Below, in pieces: positions 10,443 through 19,074 of a DNA stretch of 64,000 nt (the first letter of the stretch is position 1; the number at the start of each line of letters is the position of its first letter). A model generated the notes under the pieces. It was not told where the DNA came from. It ran no database searches and worked only from the letters and a program-made list of their open reading frames with translations. The DNA lies in assembly GCA_052170555.1 (NCBI GenBank), contig JBQNAI010000003.1:173234-237233 (forward strand), read 5' to 3'. The translations under genes were made by a program, and so were the position numbers. Source of the DNA: Scybalousia_A sp052170555. Its GTDB lineage: Bacteria > Bacteroidota > Bacteroidia > Bacteroidales > P3.

Positions 10443-10499
10443 TCTATTTCTTACCGTACAAAAACAACTCATTGAAACAAAAAGATAATATAATGAAAC

Positions 10500-10572
10500 A
10501 ATAAATTAAAGTGGGACTTTAATTTACTAATGTCAAGAAAGAATTTTTTAAAGTGAGACTTTAATTTGAAAG
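10500..10572. repeat. 21-bp-period intergenic repeat, copy 4
   Basis: Core GGGAC (10513), an inverted GTCAA (10532) and GAGAC (10555). The outer cores are 42 bases apart, which is two periods. The copy lies between the divergent C69 and thioredoxin-like genes. Confidence 0.85.
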
Positions 10573-10576
10573 GAGA

Positions 10577-10606
10577 TTGTATTGTTTTAGTTTTTTCGTA
10601 AATTTG
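10577..10606 (+). promoter_or_regulatory. Promoter of the thioredoxin-like gene and aroQ
   Basis: TTG at 10577-10579 and TAAATTTG at 10599-10606 are separated by 19 bases, an excellent fit to the Bacteroidetes -33/-7 promoter. The ATG at 10644 lies 37 bases downstream. Confidence 0.65.
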
Positions 10607-10643
10607 CAACCTATTGAATTAATAATAACAGAGTTTTCAAGAA

Positions 10644-11210
10644 ATGAAAAAAATATTTTTTATAATATATATATCATTTACATGTTTCATGCCTTCGTTT
10701 GCACAAGAAAATAATACAAATACTATCGAAAAAAGTATTAATAAAGATCCAATAAATGCGAATTTAAATAGCAACAATTTCAATACATTTGACAAGTATG
10801 ACAATGCTCATCTAAATCTTTATGCTTCTGATTTTCGCTATGTAATAAAAAATAATGATTCTGTTTTTCGGTTATATGATTTACGAACAGACAGTCTTAT
10901 TATATTGTTTTATGACCCAGATTGTTCACATTGCGAAAAAGAAATAAAAAAGTTAAGAAAAGATAAATCTTTAAATAAAGCTATTGCTGACAAAAGGTGT
11001 GTTGTCTTGACCATTCCGCCAGATATAACAATGAATGAATGGGAACAAAATTTAAATAAACTACCAAAACAATGGATTAATGCATGGAGTCTAGACAATG
11101 ACCTAATCATCAAAAAATATCTCTGGAAAGTACCCGAAATATTCATACTCAACAAAGATAAACAGATAATTTATATTAATATGTTTAGACAAGAATACGA
11201 TGAAGAATAA
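10644..11210 (+). CDS. Periplasmic thioredoxin-like protein
   Basis: Exported thiol-disulfide protein of 188 residues. A signal peptide covers about residues 1-21 (ending MPSFAQ). The thioredoxin fold follows, with LIILFYDPDCSHCEKEIKKL giving a CSHC active site at about residues 93-96, and a cis-Pro-like KVPEIFILNKDKQI near the end. It resembles the C-terminal half of Bacteroidetes TlpA/DUF5106 proteins but lacks their N-terminal domain. Its role may be reduction or isomerisation of exported proteins; the substrate is unknown. Its 3' end overlaps aroQ by 11 bases, so the two are translated from one message. Confidence 0.75.
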   Translation: MKKIFFIIYISFTCFMPSFAQENNTNTIEKSINKDPINANLNSNNFNTFDKYDNAHLNLYASDFRYVIKNNDSVFRLYDLRTDSLIILFYDPDCSHCEKEIKKLRKDKSLNKAIADKRCVVLTIPPDITMNEWEQNLNKLPKQWINAWSLDNDLIIKKYLWKVPEIFILNKDKQIIYINMFRQEYDEE

Positions 11211-11631
11211 AAAGAAAATACTGATAATCAATGGAGCGAATCTCAATCTACTGGGTAAAAGGGAAATTTCCATATATGGCGAAAAAGATTTTGATTCCTT
11301 TTTGAAAGAATTGAAAAAAGAGTTTTCTCAATGTGAAATAGAGTATTATCAATCCAATATTGAAGGAGAGATTGTCAATGCTTTACAAAATTTCAGAGGA
11401 GACGGAATTATTATTAATGCAGGTGGCTACACTCATACCTCAGTTGTTATCCGTGATGCCATATGTTCCATACCCATTAAATGTATTGAGGTGCACATCT
11501 CTAATATCTCTGCTAGGGAATCCTTTAGACACGACAGTCTCTTGTCTCCCGTTTGTAACGGCAGTATTATCGGTTTTGGCTTATTAGGATACAAATTAGG
11601 TATTTTGTCTGTAATAAATGATGAATCCTAA
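11200..11631 (+). CDS. aroQ: 3-dehydroquinate dehydratase, type II
   Basis: Shikimate-pathway enzyme of 143 residues that dehydrates 3-dehydroquinate to 3-dehydroshikimate. It has the full type II signature: INGANLNLLGKRE, the catalytic Tyr in SIYG, INAGGYTHTS and EVHISN with the catalytic His. SARESFRHDS and the closing GFGLLGY complete the family pattern, and the length is normal. The ATG lies inside the end of the preceding thioredoxin-like gene (11-base overlap), which suggests translational coupling. No other aro genes are nearby. Confidence 0.95.
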   Translation: MKNKKKILIINGANLNLLGKREISIYGEKDFDSFLKELKKEFSQCEIEYYQSNIEGEIVNALQNFRGDGIIINAGGYTHTSVVIRDAICSIPIKCIEVHISNISARESFRHDSLLSPVCNGSIIGFGLLGYKLGILSVINDES

Positions 11632-11734
11632 ACCGCTTCCATTGAAATAGGTTATTACAATTGCGTATCGTTATAATATCTTACAAATAATAAAGATAAA
11701 TTTTATATATTGAGAATTTTCAAAAAAGAACAGT

Positions 11735-13981
11735 ATGAAAAAAATATTTTTTACTCTATTTTTATCATTATTTTGTGCATCACATAATATCAATTCACAA
11801 ACTGACAGTATAGACGTCCAACATTATGAAATCAATCTCAATGTTGATAATATCATTACAAAAGGTCATATCGGCAATACTGAAATTAAATTTGATTTAA
11901 CGACTAAACAATACAATAAAGTCCAATTTGACCTCTTAAATCAGACCGTTGATAGTGTTTATGTAGGTAATACAACAATTAATATACCTATTGGGAAGAC
12001 TGAATTTAGTTATGACGGCAATAAATTAACATTTAGTATTCCTAATTACCCTACACTCAAGAATTACATTGCCATTATATATTACCATGGGACAAGTACG
12101 GTAGAAGAAAATGAATATGCGTGGGGTGGATTGCATTATGATGAAAATATTATCTATTCTATGGGGATTGCTTTCTTGGATTATCCTCATACATACGCCC
12201 GTTCCTGGTTTGTTTGCAACGATACATTCACCGATAAGGCTACTTACACATTAAATATTTCCGTTGACAAAGACAAGGAAGCTTTTTGTAGTGGCAAATT
12301 CGTTGAAAAACAAACTAAACAGGATTTTGACACATACAAATACACCATTCCGCAAAATATTTCTCCATATTTGGTTGCCATTACCATAGGAAAATTCCAT
12401 ACTTATACAAAAAATATTCATAGTCAGACATATAATTATGATATTCCTTTGGTTGTAAAATACACTAACGAAAGTGATCTACCTAATATTGAGCATAATT
12501 TCACCGGTATTGAAAAGGCATTCAATATGTTGGAACAACATTTCGGTAGATTTCGTTTTAATCGTATCGGATATTGTATTACGCCAAAGGGAAGTATGGA
12601 GCACGTAGATAATATTTCACTTTCACGAGGTGCTATCACTGATACATCTATCAATGGCGTAAGTAATATTGTTCATGAGTTAGGGCACTCTTGGTTTGGC
12701 AATCTTGCGACTTGTGTTTCGGAAAAAGAAATGTGGCTTAACGAAGGCTGGGCAACCTATTCTACACGTCTTTCCCTAGAAGCTATATATGGCGAAAATA
12801 AAGCAAAAGATTATTGGAGAAATAAGCACGAATGGGTAATGAAAAACCTACCTCTAAAAGAAGGAATCAAAAGTGTTACACCCATAGACTCAACTCTTAC
12901 TTATTCTTCTACCGTCTATGAAAAAGGCTCTATGATTGCCAAAACTATACAGGGATATTTTCCTGATAGCTTATTCTTTTATACTATTAAAGCAATGTTA
13001 GATAGTTTTGAATACAAAAACTACAGTTCTTATCAATTAAGAGATTTTATTGCCTCACATACTCAGGACAATAATTTCAAAGATTTTTTCAATCATTTGG
13101 TCTTTGAAGACAAACAAATTAATTACGATCTTTTTGAAAACAAAAATGGAGATTATGAATTTAGATTTAATTATTCCGAATACGATAGCCTTTTGAATAT
13201 TCCTATAACTATATTCAATTCCTTAGTATGTGCTGATTATGAAGAACGACTTATGACTCTCAATACCGACAATGCTTTATGCATAGATACTGTTGGTATA
13301 TTTAAATTCAAAAATACTTATTCACAAATCAAAACTCTTTCTACAAAAGACTATAATGGGGATAATTTTTTACCTCTTTGTATACGCTCAACTCTCCATT
13401 GGACGGGTCCTTACCAAGATTCTTTACCTGAGGGGGTGGAAAAAATATCAAAACAACACTATTGGACTATACAAACAACAAATATAAATGAAGTACCTTT
13501 GCAATTGCAATTATATTTTGAGTTAGATAATTCATCTTTGTCATTTGACAGTACATTAGTTGGTGGCTATTTTGGAAAAGATTCCATCATTCTTTTGCAC
13601 AGAAACGACATCAATTCACCGTGGGAGGCAATTCCATTCTCTATGCCTAATAGTAACAAAGGTTATTTGACAACAAATTTTTTACAACAAGGGGATTATG
13701 CTATGGCAGTGGGTGATAAAAATAAGGTTTCCTTAATGAATTATAACAACATTGCACAAGATATAAGAATTGCTCCCAACCCATCAAACAATATAACTAA
13801 TATTTACTGCAGAGAGTGGGAAAATACGGTTTTAACGGCATATAAGATAGATGGAATTGGAGTTTTTGAAATAAAATTGACAAAACAAATAACCCCTTAC
13901 CAATTCAAAGATAAAGGAATGTATATATTACGATTTACAAATAAAAATAAAACTATCTCTAAGAAAGTATTAATTAACTAA
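11735..13981 (+). CDS. Secreted M1 family metallopeptidase with T9SS sorting domain
   Basis: Zinc aminopeptidase-like protein of 748 residues. A signal peptide covers about residues 1-22 (ending NINSQ). The M1 N-terminal beta domain comes next, then GSMEH at 286-290 in place of the usual GxMEN. The zinc site HELGH (314-318) is followed by Glu337 after exactly 18 residues, and the catalytic Tyr context is VYEKGSM. The last 80 residues (IRIAPNPSNN through YILRFTNKNKTISKKVLIN) form a type A T9SS C-terminal domain, so the protein should cross the outer membrane by the Por system and be held at or released from the surface. The Asn-to-His change in the substrate-anchoring GxMEN motif may alter exopeptidase specificity. 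It is monocistronic. Confidence 0.88.
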   Translation: MKKIFFTLFLSLFCASHNINSQTDSIDVQHYEINLNVDNIITKGHIGNTEIKFDLTTKQYNKVQFDLLNQTVDSVYVGNTTINIPIGKTEFSYDGNKLTFSIPNYPTLKNYIAIIYYHGTSTVEENEYAWGGLHYDENIIYSMGIAFLDYPHTYARSWFVCNDTFTDKATYTLNISVDKDKEAFCSGKFVEKQTKQDFDTYKYTIPQNISPYLVAITIGKFHTYTKNIHSQTYNYDIPLVVKYTNESDLPNIEHNFTGIEKAFNMLEQHFGRFRFNRIGYCITPKGSMEHVDNISLSRGAITDTSINGVSNIVHELGHSWFGNLATCVSEKEMWLNEGWATYSTRLSLEAIYGENKAKDYWRNKHEWVMKNLPLKEGIKSVTPIDSTLTYSSTVYEKGSMIAKTIQGYFPDSLFFYTIKAMLDSFEYKNYSSYQLRDFIASHTQDNNFKDFFNHLVFEDKQINYDLFENKNGDYEFRFNYSEYDSLLNIPITIFNSLVCADYEERLMTLNTDNALCIDTVGIFKFKNTYSQIKTLSTKDYNGDNFLPLCIRSTLHWTGPYQDSLPEGVEKISKQHYWTIQTTNINEVPLQLQLYFELDNSSLSFDSTLVGGYFGKDSIILLHRNDINSPWEAIPFSMPNSNKGYLTTNFLQQGDYAMAVGDKNKVSLMNYNNIAQDIRIAPNPSNNITNIYCREWENTVLTAYKIDGIGVFEIKLTKQITPYQFKDKGMYILRFTNKNKTISKKVLIN

Positions 13982-14054
13982 TGAGTTAATGCACTCAATC
14001 CTGCAATTGATACAACCAAATAATATTCAATGATAATTGATTATATTGTGATTT

Positions 14055-14125
14055 AACTTTTTTAAAGTGGGACTTTAGTTTTTTAATGTCAAAAAAGAAT
14101 TTTCTAAAGTCCCACTTTAATTAAC
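14055..14125. repeat. 21-bp-period intergenic repeat, copy 5, palindromic form
   Basis: Perfect 17-base arms at 14062-14078 and 14104-14120 (TTAAAGTGGGACTTTAG and its complement) flank an inverted GTCAA core. The copy lies between the convergent M1 and M28-like genes and could fold into a long hairpin. Confidence 0.88.
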
Positions 14126-14232
14126 CGCTATGTCACATATTTATCAAATAATGACAATTTGTTCTGACAGTAGGAGAGCTTACAACGATAAGATAATAAA
14201 TAAGAAGAAGAAAATATAATAAAAATATAAAA

Positions 14233-14270
14233 ATAGGACTTAAAAACGTACAAACTTTTAAAAGTCCTAT
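14233..14270 (-). terminator. Probable terminator of the M28-like gene
   Basis: ATAGGACTT pairs with AAGTCCTAT across about 20 bases. On the minus strand it is followed by a T-rich run, 35 bases beyond the stop codon of the gene at 14305. Confidence 0.55.
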
Positions 14271-14304
14271 CATAAAATGTAATTATGTTAACTGCTTTTT
14301 TATA

Positions 14305-15795
14305 TTAAAAATGCCAACCTATTGTAAAATATTGATTTCTATTGTAAAGTTTACCACTATGTGTAAATCTACTTGTCATAAAATCGGAAAGACCCAACTT
14401 TTGATAATATCCTATCATAAAGCTTCCAAAACTAAATCCAAGACTAAACTGTATTCCCCATTCTCCTCTATTGAAATCATCCCAACTTACTGATTTATCA
14501 TCAAGTTTTGCAGATAGATTGCAATCATAATAGACTCCAAGACCCTGTAAAAATTCAATATTTTTGGAACCAATGGCAGACATAAATGTTATAGGCACGC
14601 TAAGTACATCACTTGCGAATCTACCATCATGTCTGTTAGCATAAGCCCGCTCATAGTTAGCATCTATTTTCAAAGCCCAAAACTTATTGAATTGCCATTT
14701 GAAAAACATTCCTGCACTATAAGACATAGCAGCCTTACCGGTCATTCTACCTTCACTATAATAGTGTTTATTGCTGCCTATCATCAAATTAATACCGAAA
14801 TAACTTTTATCACTTGTTTCAAAAAACAAATCACCATAATCCTTTCTTTTATGCTTAGAATAATCTATCTGCAAAATAGTAGTATTAAAGGCAAGAATAA
14901 CTTCTTTGGATTGGTTAACTATCTTTTCCATCATATCGTAATTGAGACTATCGGGAACATCCAAATAACTATACAAATAATCACCCTCAATTTTCATAGT
15001 AGGAAAATCGGTCCAATTTTCATAATCGGCAGTTGTCGGGAAATTAACATCTTTTAGCAATATAGGTTGTAAAATTTTGCTAGCATTTTGTATTTTAGAA
15101 CTAACGATATAACTATATTGCCATTCAGTAGGATTTCCAGCCAAATATCCCAATGCATCCATAAAAATATCCAATTCAATGCTACCTTTATCAAATCGTT
15201 TTGAAAAATATTCGCATGCTATTGAATTAGCAATTCCGCCATTAAAGAAAATAATTAAATTTTTTTTCAATTTGCTTTGATTTTCTTTGAAATACTTAGC
15301 TAATTCTATCAAGGCAGCACAAGCAGAGGCTGAACTATTTGCACTATTATTGATTATAGCATATTGTTTGATAGTATCAATACCTCCTCCAATGTATTTG
15401 GCGGAAAGCATAGTGTATTTATCTATATTTGTAGAATCAAGAGTTGGAATTATTGTATAAAAATTTTTATATATAATGTTTTCTCTACTTTCTTTCTCAA
15501 CAGCAATATCGACCTCCTTTGAATCAATGCTATAAGATTCGTTATCTGTTACAAAATTGTCTAAACTGTCCTTTAAGACATTGAATTCAACAACTGTAAG
15601 TCCAATATTTTTCAATTGTTCTTTGATATAATTTGCTGCATTGTCCATTTCTTTCGTACCCAAAGCCCTACCTTTCATTTCATCTGAGGCGAGACGATGA
15701 ACATGCTTAGAAAGATTTTCTTTTAGTGTATTTTGTGCATTTGTAATAATCCCTAAACTAAAACAAAATGCAAACATAACCAGTATTTTTTTCAT
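14305..15795 (-). CDS. M28-peptidase-like protein without metal ligands, fused to an outer-membrane beta-barrel
   Basis: Protein of 496 residues with a signal peptide (1-20, ending TNAQ). Residues about 22-320 follow the M28 aminopeptidase fold: HVHRLASDEMKGRALGTKEMDNAANYIKEQL is a classic M28 start. The metal sites are gone. The GAHYDH region reads SAKYIGGG, the DDNASG region reads NSSASA, and the FGAEE region reads FFNGGIAN. Residues about 325-496 look like an eight-strand outer-membrane barrel (SYFGINLMIGSN to a terminal FTIGWHF). I infer a surface or outer-membrane binding protein rather than a peptidase. The gene has a strong AGGAGG Shine-Dalgarno, rare in this window, seven bases before the ATG. 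Nearest plausible alternative: an unrelated fold with partial similarity. Confidence 0.7.
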   Translation of the reverse strand: MKKILVMFAFCFSLGIITNAQNTLKENLSKHVHRLASDEMKGRALGTKEMDNAANYIKEQLKNIGLTVVEFNVLKDSLDNFVTDNESYSIDSKEVDIAVEKESRENIIYKNFYTIIPTLDSTNIDKYTMLSAKYIGGGIDTIKQYAIINNSANSSASACAALIELAKYFKENQSKLKKNLIIFFNGGIANSIACEYFSKRFDKGSIELDIFMDALGYLAGNPTEWQYSYIVSSKIQNASKILQPILLKDVNFPTTADYENWTDFPTMKIEGDYLYSYLDVPDSLNYDMMEKIVNQSKEVILAFNTTILQIDYSKHKRKDYGDLFFETSDKSYFGINLMIGSNKHYYSEGRMTGKAAMSYSAGMFFKWQFNKFWALKIDANYERAYANRHDGRFASDVLSVPITFMSAIGSKNIEFLQGLGVYYDCNLSAKLDDKSVSWDDFNRGEWGIQFSLGFSFGSFMIGYYQKLGLSDFMTSRFTHSGKLYNRNQYFTIGWHF

Positions 15796-15800
15796 TGCAA

Positions 15801-15806
15801 CCTCCT
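15801..15806 (-). promoter_or_regulatory. Strong Shine-Dalgarno of the M28-like gene
   Basis: AGGAGG on the minus strand, seven bases before the ATG. Most starts in this window lack such a site, as is usual in Bacteroidetes, so this gene may be translated unusually well. Confidence 0.6.
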
Positions 15807-15869
15807 ATTTATATTATCAATTTTTATAATGCTCAATCTTATTAACTCAAAATATCATCATCTTTTTTT

Positions 15870-15945
15870 AGTATCTGACATTCATAAATTCTTTTTCTAA
15901 GTTAGTAAATTAAAACGAGATATTGGAAAGTTCTTTCTTTGTAAT
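15870..15945. repeat. 21-bp-period intergenic repeat, copy 6 (strongly decayed)
   Basis: The words CTGACATTCATAAATTCTTT, TTAGTAAATTAAAACGAGAT and TTCTTTCTTTG keep the linker pattern and roughly the 21/42-base spacing but have lost most core bases. The copy lies in the 353-base tandem gap between the S41 and M28-like genes, where I see nothing else. Confidence 0.45.
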
Positions 15946-16148
15946 AAAAATTTAAAATATTTGATAAATGATTTATTCTCTATTATCAAAATCTATTGAT
16001 CTGAACAAAATATTCATATCTCTATCCTTTTCCATCCAATTTTGTATTGTATCACATCTAATTAGCATTTCAATTCTATCAATACTCACAAAATTTTTAT
16101 TAAAAAATAAAATACTTAGAGCAATATATAGTTTACCTTTACTAATCT

Positions 16149-17468
16149 TTAATTATCTATTTTTTTACTATTATATAGCATCATCTCAGCTTGTTTTACG
16201 GATATAGGTGCATAAATATTATAAATCTTATGCGATATATCAGGGATAACTCCTTTGTTCTTGTTAATACCTACATTCTTTACAAATCCTGTTGCACAAG
16301 AAAAAAGAAATTTTGAATGAGGCAAATAAATAAGTATCGGATCCGTATATACGGCTTTTAGTTGTGACTCCTCTCCTATCACAACTGATTTTCTATATGT
16401 TTGAAGTTGTGAAGCTAATGTAGTTGCTGCTGAAAACGAATGACGAGATTGTATTACATAAACCTCTCCTTTAAATTTATTTTTTAGATTTGATGTCTCG
16501 AAATACTTACGATTTTGGTAGAAATCTCCATTTTTAATCACGGGGAATGGACCTCTTTGTTTTTTTCTCTGTTCCGATTGCTTCAATACCAAATCCCACG
16601 ACACTTTTTTCTGTTTATCGTAAAGTAGATGATTTAGTAAATACTCTTCAAAGGCGATCAAACCGCCTGTATTGCAAGTAATATCAATATAAAGTCGCTT
16701 AATATTATATTGTCTCAATGTATCAAACACTTTATTTATCATGCTCATGAATCCTATCTGCTCTTTAATTTTTTGGGGCATAAAAGTATTCAATTCAAAT
16801 ACTGCAACACCATTTACAGTATCAGTCTCCAAATGATAAACTCGCTTACCTTTACCTTTTTTCCCTTTTTTAGTCGGTGGATAATCAAAACTTATTGATT
16901 TAAATTGATTATCCGATGTTATCAATTTTATAGTGTCGTCAATGAAGTGCTCATTGATATAAAATGATAGAATATCCACAAAATTATATTCGTTATTTAC
17001 TTCTACCAAATTACGCCTTGACATAAAGAACTCAACAATATCTTTTATGGCTATTCCGTTTATTGATTGGACATTTCTTTTTACAGTATCTCTGTCATAA
17101 AAGTATATACTATTATCCGTCATTGAAAAAATAGGGAAAGAATAGGCAACATTTTGTTGCTTAATCATTTTCCTAGAACCAGCTATTCTAGAATGTAAAT
17201 CTGTAAAACGATTAAGTGTTGTTATGTGTAAATAAAATTCCTTTTTACTTAACGGAACTGTTATCAATTGTTTTATACTGTCAATCTTAAATTGAAATTC
17301 TTCTTTGGTCAACACAATAAAAGGATTGGGATGAACATCCTGCAAATTTGTAAAATAATAGTCTAAATCAGCATACATATCTTTTACACTTAACAACTTA
17401 TTTTTGTCTTGTGCAACGATATTGAATGCAGTCATTATAATAATACAATAAATCAAGAATTTTTTCAT
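16149..17468 (-). CDS. S41 family peptidase (C-terminal processing protease-like)
   Basis: Exported serine protease-like protein of 439 residues with a signal peptide at about 1-19 (ending NIVAQ). The S41 core is visible: RLYIDITCNTGG corresponds to the DLRGNGGG segment, and VYVIQSRHSFSAATTLA carries the expected nucleophile Ser in the FSAA context. KSVVIGEES also matches the family. No PDZ domain is obvious; the middle instead has a compact region with a very basic loop (TKKGKKGKGKRV). It resembles Bacteroidetes tricorn/TSP-like lipases and peptidases of unknown substrate. It is a single gene, with the M28-like gene upstream on the same strand across 350 bases. Confidence 0.8.
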   Translation of the reverse strand: MKKFLIYCIIIMTAFNIVAQDKNKLLSVKDMYADLDYYFTNLQDVHPNPFIVLTKEEFQFKIDSIKQLITVPLSKKEFYLHITTLNRFTDLHSRIAGSRKMIKQQNVAYSFPIFSMTDNSIYFYDRDTVKRNVQSINGIAIKDIVEFFMSRRNLVEVNNEYNFVDILSFYINEHFIDDTIKLITSDNQFKSISFDYPPTKKGKKGKGKRVYHLETDTVNGVAVFELNTFMPQKIKEQIGFMSMINKVFDTLRQYNIKRLYIDITCNTGGLIAFEEYLLNHLLYDKQKKVSWDLVLKQSEQRKKQRGPFPVIKNGDFYQNRKYFETSNLKNKFKGEVYVIQSRHSFSAATTLASQLQTYRKSVVIGEESQLKAVYTDPILIYLPHSKFLFSCATGFVKNVGINKNKGVIPDISHKIYNIYAPISVKQAEMMLYNSKKIDN

Positions 17469-17609
17469 TTGTCATTAATTTTTGCAAAACAAATAAATAA
17501 TATTGTTTTGACATATCGGAAACTGAACAAGTAGATCAACCATCATTGTCTGTTTTTTCAATTGTCTATGACAATAAATTGCAAAAAAGATATCGTTATA
17601 ACGATAAAA

Positions 17610-18125
17610 TTACAAATCTACTGAATTTTCATCCGCTACATCTATATCTTCCAGAGAGGTAAAATTAGCCTTATTCATGTCTTCTTTAGCAACAGATTCC
17701 TCTATGGAATTAGTAGATGAATAATCTCCATGATTCAAACGAAATTCTCTCACCCCTCTATTTTTTTCTGAATTGACAAGAGTAGTAATTTCGTCTTGTT
17801 CTGATTTACCATCGCGAAAAACCTCTTTTTCAAACTCTTCATCACTCATTTTGGAATCAACACGCAAATCAATCTTAACCATATAAATATTTTCTTCCGT
17901 TTCTAACGGAACAACGAACATAGGATTTCCACCAGGTCTGGTAACGGTTTGAACATAATCCATAAAACCATCTTCATATTTCTCCTCAAAAAGGTCTTTG
18001 TCCTTTTCAGAAAGCTTATCATAACTAACAATCAAACGCTTCTTTATAACAGATAAATTTTTCTTTGATTCTGATTTCACTTTCTTAGTATTAGTTGTCG
18101 TTTTTTTCTTATTCGTAGTTGTCAT
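17610..18125 (-). CDS. Conserved Bacteroidetes hypothetical protein, Lys-rich head and acidic tail
   Basis: Cytoplasmic-looking protein of 171 residues with no signal peptide or membrane segment. The first 30 residues are Lys/Thr-rich (TTTNKKKTTTNTKKVKSESK). The middle has LIVSYDKLSEKDKDLFEEKYEDGF and a stretch around residues 70-85 (NIYMVKIDLRVD). The tail is strongly acidic (EDIDVADENSVDL). I recall similar small proteins across Bacteroidales, but I know of no function; the basic head could bind nucleic acid. It is read singly. Confidence 0.7.
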   Translation of the reverse strand: MTTTNKKKTTTNTKKVKSESKKNLSVIKKRLIVSYDKLSEKDKDLFEEKYEDGFMDYVQTVTRPGGNPMFVVPLETEENIYMVKIDLRVDSKMSDEEFEKEVFRDGKSEQDEITTLVNSEKNRGVREFRLNHGDYSSTNSIEESVAKEDMNKANFTSLEDIDVADENSVDL

Positions 18126-18249
18126 TGTAGCACCATTAAAATTTTTTGCAATATTAATTACTTTTTTTTATATAACATTAATTTTTTATAAATTTTTAAT
18201 TAAAAAATATTAACAATCTGATTTCCAGAATTAAAAATTATAATATTGC

Positions 18250-19074
18250 TTAGTAAATTATATGAATTACTCCATTAAAATATTGCTTGGAATTTTGATT
18301 TTGAACCGTCAATCTATAAAAATACACTCCTACTGTAAGATTTTGAGGACAAAACTCATTATTGTAATTATCCTGTTGGTAGATAATTTTACCATTTCTT
18401 GCGAATATAATTAATTTATTATTAGGATAATTTTCTATATTTTTTATAACAAAACAATCATTTATACCATCACCGTTAGGTGTTAAGAAATTAGGTATTT
18501 CAATATTAATCCTATCTGATGATTTAATCCTTGTAGTATCATAATGATGGATAGTTGTATTAGTATTGGGTTGTTTAATAGATTTTATGGCAACAGGAGC
18601 CGGTGTTGTTGTAATAAACTCATCTAAATTGTCAATATCAGTAAATTCATTTGCAATATAAAAAGTATCATTTATTATCGGAAATTCATCTTGTGGCAAA
18701 ACATGATTCTCCGTTTTTTGTTTAATTGGTTGCAGTGTAGTATCAGTTAAATCAATATCAATATTTAAATTTTCATCGTTCGTATCACTTTTATAACTAA
18801 TATCTTTATTAGTATCTTGTAGGGAATAAGGCTCTACATTATACAATATAATTGTTCCAAGTGCAACAATCCCACTCCCTAATACAATTATTGCCGTTTT
18901 AGTTAAAAAAGACATTGCTTTTATCTTACTTACAGACTTAATCATAGATGATTTAGCTGTGCTAATATTACTCTTTGGAATATTTATTCTGTTACTCAAT
19001 CTATTCCAAAGTCCATTATCCACAGGCATTTCATCTTTCAGTAGATTATTCCTAAAAATCTCTTCTATTTTCAT
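18250..19074 (-). CDS. Putative membrane anti-sigma factor with a CHU_C/T9SS type B-like C-terminal domain
   Basis: Protein of 274 residues. Residues 1-60 are cytoplasmic and include LWNRLSNRINIP, reminiscent of anti-sigma heads. One membrane helix follows at about 62-82 (TAIIVLGSGIVALGTIIL), then a long acidic, Ser/Thr/Asp-rich linker. The last 85 residues (IPNFLTPNGDGINDCFVIKNI to YFYRLTVQN) match the gliding-motility-associated C-terminal domain (CHU_C, T9SS type B). I chose MKIEEIFRNN at 19074 over the frame's first ATG at 19104. This leaves a 23-base overlap with the ECF sigma gene, consistent with translational coupling and a sigma/anti-sigma pair. Having a type B-like domain behind an inner-membrane helix is odd, because such domains normally end secreted proteins. 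Confidence 0.7.
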   Translation of the reverse strand: MKIEEIFRNNLLKDEMPVDNGLWNRLSNRINIPKSNISTAKSSMIKSVSKIKAMSFLTKTAIIVLGSGIVALGTIILYNVEPYSLQDTNKDISYKSDTNDENLNIDIDLTDTTLQPIKQKTENHVLPQDEFPIINDTFYIANEFTDIDNLDEFITTTPAPVAIKSIKQPNTNTTIHHYDTTRIKSSDRINIEIPNFLTPNGDGINDCFVIKNIENYPNNKLIIFARNGKIIYQQDNYNNEFCPQNLTVGVYFYRLTVQNQNSKQYFNGVIHIIY

